9,808 nt of DNA from Bacteroidota bacterium (GTDB lineage Bacteria; Bacteroidota; Bacteroidia; Cytophagales; Cyclobacteriaceae): positions 1-9,808 of the forward strand of contig JAEZDW010000042.1 in NCBI GenBank assembly GCA_023417955.1. Reading direction: 5' to 3'. Below the pieces are notes generated by a model. That model ran no database searches. It saw nothing but the letters and a program-made list of their open reading frames with translations, and had not been told where the DNA came from. Below are positions 1 through 6,356 of the stretch, piece by piece (position 1 is the first letter of the stretch; every line of letters starts with the position of its first letter). The translations under genes and the position numbers were made by a program.

Positions 1-117
1 TGGCAGGCCTGTGTTATCGTCGGCTGATAACACTTTTCCCGACACGACTCTCTCTTGTGCATGAACGACAATCAGGAAGTGGACCAGGCAAAAACAAACA
101 GCTAAAGATTTTCCCAT
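1..117 (-). CDS. SusC-like TonB-linked outer membrane receptor, N-terminal fragment
   Basis: Only the first 39 codons are in the window; the gene continues past the left edge. The ATG is at 117-115. The visible protein has a basic start (MGKSL), a hydrophobic core of about 15 residues, and a likely signal peptidase I site after VVHA (residues 17-20). It continues QERVVSGKVLSADDNTGLP. The pattern V-S-G-K-V-x-S-A-D-D-x-x-x-G-L-P is the opening strand of the carboxypeptidase-regulatory-like domain (PF13715) that precedes the plug in SusC-family receptors. Such receptors import oligosaccharides across the outer membrane with a SusD partner, powered by TonB. It is separated from the upstream glycosidase genes by an intrinsic terminator and about 300 bp, so it probably starts a new transcript. 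The start is supported by an SD-like GAGGA 7 nt upstream. Other TonB-dependent receptors carry the same domain, so SusC rather than a plain receptor is likely but not proven. Confidence 0.75.
   Translation of the reverse strand, partial: MGKSLAVCFCLVHFLIVVHAQERVVSGKVLSADDNTGLP
11..33. repeat. Perfect 8-bp inverted repeat inside the SusC-like 5' coding region
   Basis: GTGTTATC at 11-18 pairs with GATAACAC at 26-33 around a 7-nt loop. It lies within the early codons of the SusC-like gene, about 85 bases after the start codon. It may form a hairpin in the mRNA, or be chance. Confidence 0.45.
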
Positions 118-148
118 ATCTGTTTCCTCGGTTTAGTTGAAGGAAACA
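118..148 (-). promoter_or_regulatory. Ribosome binding site of the SusC-like gene inside a hairpin
   Basis: On the minus strand TGTTTCCT (148-141) and AGGAAACA (128-121) form a perfect 8-bp stem with a 12-nt loop. The 3' arm contains most of the SD-like GAGGA (129-125), which lies 7 nt before the ATG at 117-115. The other starts in the window lack a comparable SD sequence, as is common in Bacteroidota, so this one stands out. Folding would hide the site; whether it is regulated is inference. Confidence 0.5.
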
Positions 149-420
149 GAACAATCTTATTCCGCTCGTCTAAATTCTCCGGCTGCATGAGGTATACGAT
201 GATGTTGTCGGATTGCAGTGCGTACGTCTTGATCGCTTTACAAGTAGAAACTTCGTTTTGCGTCCGTAAAACACGTTCGAATGGAACCAATGGGAAGTCA
301 ATCAAAAACGTCACGAGCGATCGGCATGACCAGACATCCGAAATGGTTTTTGGGGAAGAGTTGCATGAATGAGAATCAATTTCAACAACTCAATGACTAC
401 ACGACTGGTTGACCGAAGTC
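118..420. other. Leader / intergenic region before the SusC-like gene
   Basis: This stretch lies between the terminator of the glycosidase operon and the SusC-like start. It presumably holds the promoter of the SusC-like gene. I found no convincing Bacteroidota promoter (TTTG, about 20 nt, TAnnTTTG) on the minus strand; the closest -7 element is TAAGATTG at 161-154, without a well-placed -33 partner. A minus-strand open frame (314-102, GTG start, 70 codons) crosses it and ends just inside the SusC-like gene. It has no recognisable domain, and I do not call it a gene. No regulator gene is present here. Confidence 0.5.
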
Positions 421-462
421 GATAAACAAAAAGAAGGGAAAGCGAATTTCTTCGCTTTCCCT
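421..462 (-). terminator. Intrinsic terminator of the GH144/GH3 gene cluster
   Basis: On the minus strand AGGGAAAGCGAA (462-451) pairs perfectly over 12 bp with TTCGCTTTCCCT (446-435) around a 4-nt loop. It is followed by the T-rich tail TCTTTTTGTTTATC (434-421). It starts about 63 bp after the stop codon of the GH3 gene. There is no T-tract on the plus-strand side, so it is directional and ends transcripts coming from the glycosidase genes, insulating the downstream SusC-like gene. Confidence 0.88.
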
Positions 463-525
463 GTTCTCAGAATTGGTTAATGAAGTCTTATAGCTGGCCC
501 TTGTTTGATTCGAAGTGCCAGATCA

Positions 526-2808
526 TTACTGCCCGTTCAATGTAAAGCTGGCCGAACGTGTTGCGTTAGAATCCCCGCCGATATAAATCTCAAACTCACC
601 AGGCTCACACCCATAGGTAAGGTCAGACCTGTAGAATGAAAGGTCCTCTTCAGTAATTTTAAACGTCACGGTTTTGGTTTCTCCTGTCTTAAGAAATATC
701 TTCTTAAAGCCCTTCAGTTCCCTTACCGGTCGCGTAACGGAACCAACGAGATCGCGAATATAAAGCTGCACGACCTCCGCACCGTCAACGCGGCCGGCAT
801 TGGTTACATCCACCGACACAGTCAACGAATCGGATATCGCCATCGACTTTTTGTTGAGTTTCAATTCTCCATACTCAAACGTCGTGTAGCTAAGTCCGTA
901 TCCAAAGGGATACAACGGATCGTTGGATACATCAAGATAGTTTGAGCGGAATTTGGAGAACCACTTACCGGGTTCGAGAGGGCGTCCGGTGTTCTTGTGA
1001 GCATAGTACAGAGGAACCTGTCCTACGTTTTGAGGAAACGTCATCGTCAGTTTACCAGACGGATTGACATCACCAAACAACACATCTGCAATCGCATCAC
1101 CCGCTTCACTTCCTCCGAACCAGACGTTTAGAATTGCTGGTATATTTTCATGTTCCCATTTCATAGCGAGTGGTCGACCCGTGAAGAGCACGACTACAAC
1201 CGGCTTTCCTGTTGCGCGCAGTGCGCGGAGAAGTTCGCGTTGTGCTTCCGGGACTTCAATATTGGAACGGCTCGAAGCCTCCCCACTCATTTCCGCTGAT
1301 TCTCCAATTGCAGCTACGATAACATCAGCACTGCGGGCAATACGAACGGCCTCCTCACGAAGGGCGGCAGCCGATCGATTATCACGATGCAGCGTCTTCC
1401 CAAACATCGTTGAATTTGCTTCCAGTACAGGATCGTCTGCAAGGTTACTTCCTTTCGCATAGACCGTATTTGAATTAACTTTCTGTAATGCGCTCAGCAG
1501 CGTTACTGACTCAGCATGACGCGCGGCAACGCTCCAGGTACCGGTCATATTTTCAGCGGCATTCGCAAGCGGACCAACCAGAGCTATCTTCGCGTTTTTT
1601 TTAAGGGGAAGAACGCTGCCTTCATTCTTCAATAATACAAAGCTTTCAGAGGCAACCTTTCTCGCAAAGGCCCGGTTTTGTGCGGTAAATATTTCACCCT
1701 TTGCACGTTCCTCGCTACCATAACGATAAGGGTCGTCAAACAAACCAAGTTTGAACTTCGCACGAAGGATACGGCGACACGCTTCGTCAATTTCTTTTTC
1801 AGAGATCTTGCCTTCTCTTACTGACTGCGGCAATGTATTGAGGAAGCCCTCGCTTACCATATCCATATCAAGTCCCGCTGCAACCGCGCGCATCGAAACT
1901 TCCTTAATATTACCATAGCCGTGATCGACCATTTCACTTACGCCAGTATAATCTGAAACGACGAAGCCGTCAAACTTCCATTGATCGCGAAGTACATCTG
2001 TAAGTAGCCACTTATTGGCCGTTGCAGGAACACCATCAATCTCATTAAAAGAAGCCATAACACTTCCCACTCCTGCCTCAACGGCTGCCTTATACGGTGG
2101 GAAATATTCATTGTACATACGCTGACGGCTCATATCGACTGTGTTATAATCGCGACCCGCTTCGGATGCTCCATAAAGAGCAAAGTGTTTTACACATGAC
2201 ATGATCGTGTTATTCGCAGTGAGGTCGCTCCCCTGATAACCACGTACCATCGCTTTTGCGATTTCTCCCCCCAGATACGGATCCTCTCCGCTTCCTTCGG
2301 AGACACGACCCCATCGCGGATCACGGGACAAATCCACCATTGGTGAGAACGTCCAGTTGATACCATCTGCACTTGCTTCCTGCGCAGCCATCCGCGCCGA
2401 CTTTTCAATAAGTTCCATATCCCAGCTGCAGCTCAACCCGAGGGGTATGGGAAATACGGTTTCATAGCCGTGGATAACATCCATTCCGAACAGCAACGGA
2501 ATTTTGAGCCTGCTTTTCTCAACAGCGATACGTTGCATCTCATGGATAGCCGCTACTGATTTGATATTGAACAATCCGCCTACGAGTCCCTGCTCGATTT
2601 TTTTGGCTATATCAGAATTTTCCGCCTGGCCTGTCGTGAACTGACCCGCCGACGGCAAATTCAATTGACCGATCTTTTCCTCGAGCGTCATCACACTAAT
2701 CAATGAATCAATGCGATCTTCAACGGAAGACCGATTGCTTTGCTGCTTTTTATCGCAGCCGATCATGCCGATCAACACCAGCATGAACACAAGAGATACA
2801 TTCTTCAT
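526..2808 (-). CDS. bglX: Glycoside hydrolase family 3 beta-glucosidase, BglX type, lipoprotein
   Basis: A 760-residue GH3 enzyme expected to release glucose from the non-reducing end of beta-gluco-oligosaccharides. In this context these are probably sophorose and longer beta-1,2-oligomers, as for a characterised Bacteroides GH3 enzyme encoded beside a GH144 gene. Visible features: lipoprotein signal peptide with Cys18 (MIGC box); TIM-barrel domain with KHFALYG (K207-H208) and AGRDYNTVDMS; nucleophile Asp286 in GFVVSDY; alpha/beta sandwich with candidate acid/base Glu510 in MSGEASSR; and a C-terminal FnIII-like domain (about 665-755) containing GAEVVQLYIRD. Length and order match complete BglX proteins. 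The start at 2808 was chosen because it gives the signal peptide. A longer in-frame start at 2919 would add 37 polar residues in front of it and overlap the previous gene. It begins 13 bp after the preceding GH144 stop, so it is cotranscribed. Residues after Cys18 (DKKQQ) lack an acidic export-like motif, so a periplasmic location is favoured. Beta-1,2 specificity is inferred. Confidence 0.92.
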   Translation of the reverse strand: MKNVSLVFMLVLIGMIGCDKKQQSNRSSVEDRIDSLISVMTLEEKIGQLNLPSAGQFTTGQAENSDIAKKIEQGLVGGLFNIKSVAAIHEMQRIAVEKSRLKIPLLFGMDVIHGYETVFPIPLGLSCSWDMELIEKSARMAAQEASADGINWTFSPMVDLSRDPRWGRVSEGSGEDPYLGGEIAKAMVRGYQGSDLTANNTIMSCVKHFALYGASEAGRDYNTVDMSRQRMYNEYFPPYKAAVEAGVGSVMASFNEIDGVPATANKWLLTDVLRDQWKFDGFVVSDYTGVSEMVDHGYGNIKEVSMRAVAAGLDMDMVSEGFLNTLPQSVREGKISEKEIDEACRRILRAKFKLGLFDDPYRYGSEERAKGEIFTAQNRAFARKVASESFVLLKNEGSVLPLKKNAKIALVGPLANAAENMTGTWSVAARHAESVTLLSALQKVNSNTVYAKGSNLADDPVLEANSTMFGKTLHRDNRSAAALREEAVRIARSADVIVAAIGESAEMSGEASSRSNIEVPEAQRELLRALRATGKPVVVVLFTGRPLAMKWEHENIPAILNVWFGGSEAGDAIADVLFGDVNPSGKLTMTFPQNVGQVPLYYAHKNTGRPLEPGKWFSKFRSNYLDVSNDPLYPFGYGLSYTTFEYGELKLNKKSMAISDSLTVSVDVTNAGRVDGAEVVQLYIRDLVGSVTRPVRELKGFKKIFLKTGETKTVTFKITEEDLSFYRSDLTYGCEPGEFEIYIGGDSNATRSASFTLNGQ

Positions 2809-2821
2809 AGTCACGAAATTT

Positions 2822-4984
2822 TTACCGAACCTTTTCCTGTCTGATCTTTTCCAAACCTTTTTGTATATCTGAATTTCCCATGAACAATTTCCAAAGCAAC
2901 CCGGACCTCGCGTTTTCAATCATCACCACAATTGGAGCCTGATTCAGTCCCATAAATATTTCAGAGCACCAATGTTCGTTGAGGTTAAACGCGTCACGAA
3001 ATCCATACTCACCCCAGAGGAATTGTCCATAGTTCCGATAGTAATTTTTAAGCGCGGCCATTGACTGCTCCGGCGTATATGGGAAGGATGCCAGCGCACC
3101 CGTTGGCGTCATCTTGCCCTGGTCCTGATGCGGCACCGGCTCGTTGGCTGAGTAGCCCCAGGGTCCGTCACTTGCAGTCAGTCCCCAGCAATCTTCTCCG
3201 TAGCCAGGATGTTTTTCAGGATTCTCAACGCAATAGCGGTAATTGATTAGCGCGATATTCCGGTTGTTTGTGAAGTAGTCGGTGTATGCATCCTGAACCC
3301 GGCGCGGATCGAGTCCGAGGTATGAATAGTGCACAAAGAACAGGGGGCCCCCATTCGAAACTCCGACGGGAAGCGGAACGCCAAAGTAGGTGTTTCCGTT
3401 TGTGTATGAGGATCCGTCATCAGTCTTGCCCCAGTTTCTCCGATATTGCCGGGCCTCGTCCGACTGACTTGCCCAACCGCTGTAATACATACTGGCTGGT
3501 ACCGCATGCGTGGGGGAACAAATCGCCAGGATATAAGTAATCATCGTCTCATTCCACCCGATAAGTTTATGATTGATGATCCACTCTTTATCAGGAGACC
3601 AATGCCACAGCAGAAAAGGATTGTCTTTTGTACGACGGTACCAGTTCCATTCAACTTTCTTCCAAATTGATTCGATGCCATCTCTGATTTTCTTCTCTGC
3701 GGCAGACGGGCCATTAAAATATTGCTTTGCAGCAAGCAGACCCTGAATCAGAAACGACGTTTCAACCAAATCGCCACCGTTGTCGCGTGGACCGAAAAAG
3801 GGTTCAACTTTTCCGGTGGGTCCGTCAATGAAATGAGAATACGCACCGTGGAATCGTTCTGCTTTCTGCAGGAACGCAACAATCTTTGTAAATCGTTGCA
3901 CGGCATCATCCCGGGAAATAAAGTTCCGCTCTGTTCCGGCAATCAATGCCATGATTCCGAACCCGGATGCACCGGAAGCAACCATGTTGATCCTGCCTGG
4001 GATATTTTCGCGCGCCAGTCCGCTGGTAGGTTCTGCTCCCTCCCAGTAGTAGCGGAAGTTTGCTTCCTGAACCATATCCAGCAGCTCCTCATCGGATAGC
4101 GCCTTCGTTGTAGCTTCCACGGCATTGGAAAATTGGGATTCTTTGTAGTCGCTATTAAGGAAAGTCGCCTTATACCAGTACCGCCTTCCAACGGTGTCAA
4201 CAAAGTCTGCATACCGATTGATTTGAGGGATTTGAATTCCCACAGGAACGAACGTCTTGTTATCCGAAGAGCGATAAACCTTCACATAACGGACTGCAGG
4301 ATCGGCTATCTGCGGCCACGTGATGTCGACATGCCTTTCATATCCTCGCGCCGAGGTCAATGTCGGAATCCCGGCCAACGGTGCAGCTGGAGTATCATTT
4401 GAGAATTCAATTTGATCAAGATAAAGTGTATGCTCTTTTGAGGAGTCGTCAGCAGAATTGTTCTTAAACGATATCTCATTCAATGTTTTAATATCGCCAG
4501 TTGCGAGTTCGGAGAGAGGGATGGCTACCGTTCTCCAAACTGAAGGATCAGGATCACTGATGTAATTATTTATCGAAACAAACTTCGGCGCAGCCTTATC
4601 TTTTTCTGACAGCCCGATCAGCGGAAGGAAATCACCTTCTTCATCACCTTCGATCATTACCCGCATGACCAGCTTCGTGGCAGGTTTCAAATAATCAAAG
4701 CCTCGTAAGTAATGATAATATATTTTCACATGCCACGAACCACCGGGGTGTGATCGATACCTCAGCATGAGTGAATTTCCCGGTGTAAAGCTTTTCTTAC
4801 TAACGGGAAGTTTGCCCTGTTTGCTAAACACCCAAGCCGGGGCGGAATAGGTTGCGTCACTGTAGAAATATCGATCCGGCATGATGCTGTTCGCAAAGAA
4901 CACCTTAGTCACCTCAGGTTCCTTCGCCTGACCAAGACACGTCAGGGTGCAACACACCAGCACGAATAGCGCTATCTTCTTCAT
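2822..4984 (-). CDS. GH144-like (PF10091) glucanase with N-terminal beta-sandwich and FnIII domains
   Basis: A 720-residue secreted protein. It has a signal peptide (residues 1-20, probable cleavage after LGQA, with no convincing lipobox); a predicted beta-sandwich of carbohydrate-binding type (about 26-196) ending in HTLYLDQIEFS; an FnIII-like domain (about 205-293, with VRYVKVYRSSD and RRYWYKATF); then the alpha/alpha-barrel catalytic region (about 297-715). Family landmarks are FRYYWEGAEP, GFGIMALIAGTERNFISR, DNGGDLVET (D401, D405, E408), HWSPDKEW, GWNE (E479), GLDPR, GEDCWGLTASDG, SFPYTPEQSM and VVMIENARSGLLW. Characterised GH144 members cleave beta-1,2-glucan. Its ATG overlaps the TGA of the upstream paralog by 4 bp (ATGA), suggesting translational coupling, and it ends 13 bp before the GH3 start. 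It is the most divergent of the three paralogs: the second Asp of DDGGD is Asn, and the Asp of the others' IDQGP motif is Asn681 (LNQAP). It could differ in linkage, chain length or endo/exo mode; the N-terminal assignment is by appearance. Confidence 0.85.
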   Translation of the reverse strand: MKKIALFVLVCCTLTCLGQAKEPEVTKVFFANSIMPDRYFYSDATYSAPAWVFSKQGKLPVSKKSFTPGNSLMLRYRSHPGGSWHVKIYYHYLRGFDYLKPATKLVMRVMIEGDEEGDFLPLIGLSEKDKAAPKFVSINNYISDPDPSVWRTVAIPLSELATGDIKTLNEISFKNNSADDSSKEHTLYLDQIEFSNDTPAAPLAGIPTLTSARGYERHVDITWPQIADPAVRYVKVYRSSDNKTFVPVGIQIPQINRYADFVDTVGRRYWYKATFLNSDYKESQFSNAVEATTKALSDEELLDMVQEANFRYYWEGAEPTSGLARENIPGRINMVASGASGFGIMALIAGTERNFISRDDAVQRFTKIVAFLQKAERFHGAYSHFIDGPTGKVEPFFGPRDNGGDLVETSFLIQGLLAAKQYFNGPSAAEKKIRDGIESIWKKVEWNWYRRTKDNPFLLWHWSPDKEWIINHKLIGWNETMITYILAICSPTHAVPASMYYSGWASQSDEARQYRRNWGKTDDGSSYTNGNTYFGVPLPVGVSNGGPLFFVHYSYLGLDPRRVQDAYTDYFTNNRNIALINYRYCVENPEKHPGYGEDCWGLTASDGPWGYSANEPVPHQDQGKMTPTGALASFPYTPEQSMAALKNYYRNYGQFLWGEYGFRDAFNLNEHWCSEIFMGLNQAPIVVMIENARSGLLWKLFMGNSDIQKGLEKIRQEKVR

Positions 4985-6339
4985 TTTAAATGCGGGCTCT
5001 CAAACCCAAGTTTCTTAAGGCCTGCCTGCACTTCCGGGCAGCCCATAAACAAATTCCAGAGAAGTCCGCTCCGATGGTTCTCCATCATGACCACGATCGG
5101 TCCCTGATCAATTGCGAGGTAGCGCGGTATGAACCAGTCATGGTGTTCGCTGTACGCATCGTAGAATCCATATTCACCAAAAAGCTTATCACCGAGCTTG
5201 TGATAGAAATACCGCATTGCCTGCATTGATTCGTCCGGAGTGTAAGGAAATGACGAAAGCGCTGCTGTTGGTGTGATTACACCGAGATCCTCGTTAGGGC
5301 TGTGCGCGGCGTATCCCTTGATTGAATAGCTTGCTGTTAGTCCCCATGCATCCTCGCCGTAGCCTTTGTACCCTTTGGGATTTTCAATACAGTACTGGCG
5401 GTTTATCAATGTATGGTTTCGATTGTGTTCCCAATAGTCGGCATACCGGTCCTTAAGACCGCGGGGGTCAAGACCGAGGAATGAGTACTGCGACCAGAAC
5501 AAAGGACCGCCATATTGTTGCGCCCCGTTGTGTTTGAGTGCGAGGTGATAACCGTATTGTTCGTGCGCCGGGTCATTTTTCATTCCACCGTTGCGCGCCC
5601 AACCCTTGTGGTACACGTCAGCTGATACGGTATGCGTTGGAGATCCGGCAGCGAGAACATACATTATCAGGCATTCGTTGTAACCTTCCACCGGGAAATT
5701 CATCGCCCATGCGTGATTCGGTGACCAGTGCCAGTAAAGAACGTCTTTGCCGTTGGTATGCCAGTCAAATTCAATGCCTCGCCAAAGTTTATCGATGCGC
5801 GACGCAAGCGCTTTTTCTTCTGCACTTCCGTTCTTGAAATACTCACGAACACAAAGCAGACCCTGGGCGAGATAGGAAGTTTCAACGAGGTCGCCGCCAT
5901 CGTCGCGGCTGCTAAATGGTTTTACCTTACCCGTCTCGCCGTTCCACCAGTGGGGCCACACTCCATGAAAGTTGTCCGCTTTCTCGAGCCAGCTGACAAA
6001 TTGCTGCAAACGTTCAAAGCCTTCCTTACGCGTAATGAAGTTTCTTTCAATCCCGACGAGTATCGCCATCACACCGAAACCGGTTCCACCTGATGTAATG
6101 ATGTGCTTGTCATTTTGAGGATACACGTTGTCAGCATGAAATCGTTCCCGGCCCCCGCCAGAAACAGGTTCAGCACCATCCCAGAAATATTGAAACGTCT
6201 TGTGCTGAACAAGGGTAAAAAGTGAGTCATCGCTGATTGTTTCCGTCGAAGCGGATTCACCCGCTTCCGCAACGGTGTCTTTCTTCGCCTGACAAGCAGA
6301 AATCATGATCAACAAGACTAGAAAAGGCAGATGTTTCAT
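4981..6339 (-). CDS. GH144 beta-1,2-glucanase or sophorohydrolase, single-domain lipoprotein
   Basis: A 452-residue protein consisting of a lipoprotein signal peptide (ISAC, Cys16), a short polar linker, and one GH144/PF10091 alpha/alpha-barrel domain (about 36-447). The size is close to the characterised single-domain GH144 enzymes. Conserved features are FQYFWDGAEPVSG, GFGVMAILVGIERNFITR, DDGGDLVET (D146, D150, E153), YWHWSPNHAWAMN, GYNE (E222), GLDPRGLKDRYADYW, GEDAWGLTAS, ITPTAALSSFPYTPDESM and AIDQGPIVVMMEN (D411). Spacing among these acidic residues agrees with the ones I recall as important in the Chitinophaga enzyme (unverified). The likely role is depolymerising beta-1,2-glucan or releasing sophorose; sequence alone does not separate endo from exo action. 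The gene starts 17 bp after the upstream paralog's stop and overlaps the downstream one by 4 bp. No SD sequence is visible. Residues after Cys16 (QAKKD) do not match an acidic surface-export motif, suggesting a periplasmic location, with low certainty. Compared with its paralogs it has an insertion around residues 68-80. Confidence 0.9.
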   Translation of the reverse strand: MKHLPFLVLLIMISACQAKKDTVAEAGESASTETISDDSLFTLVQHKTFQYFWDGAEPVSGGGRERFHADNVYPQNDKHIITSGGTGFGVMAILVGIERNFITRKEGFERLQQFVSWLEKADNFHGVWPHWWNGETGKVKPFSSRDDGGDLVETSYLAQGLLCVREYFKNGSAEEKALASRIDKLWRGIEFDWHTNGKDVLYWHWSPNHAWAMNFPVEGYNECLIMYVLAAGSPTHTVSADVYHKGWARNGGMKNDPAHEQYGYHLALKHNGAQQYGGPLFWSQYSFLGLDPRGLKDRYADYWEHNRNHTLINRQYCIENPKGYKGYGEDAWGLTASYSIKGYAAHSPNEDLGVITPTAALSSFPYTPDESMQAMRYFYHKLGDKLFGEYGFYDAYSEHHDWFIPRYLAIDQGPIVVMMENHRSGLLWNLFMGCPEVQAGLKKLGFESPHLK

Positions 6340-6356
6340 TGAGGTTGCTATAGTGA

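Noticed and set aside
187..372. Plus-strand 61-codon open frame in the left spacer
   Set aside because: No recognisable domain or ribosome binding site, opposite to all genes, and composition unlike a conserved protein.
1064..1462. Plus-strand 132-codon open frame inside the GH3 gene
   Set aside because: It lies opposite the conserved catalytic region of GH3, is Ser/Ala/Arg-rich, and is best explained as a shadow of that gene.
2809..2919. Extended N terminus for the GH3 gene (start at 2919)
   Set aside because: It would add 37 polar residues in front of an intact lipoprotein signal peptide and overlap the end of the preceding gene by about 100 bp.
3722..4099. Plus-strand 125-codon open frame inside a GH144 gene
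   Set aside because: It is antisense to the conserved GH144 core, with no domain or start signal.
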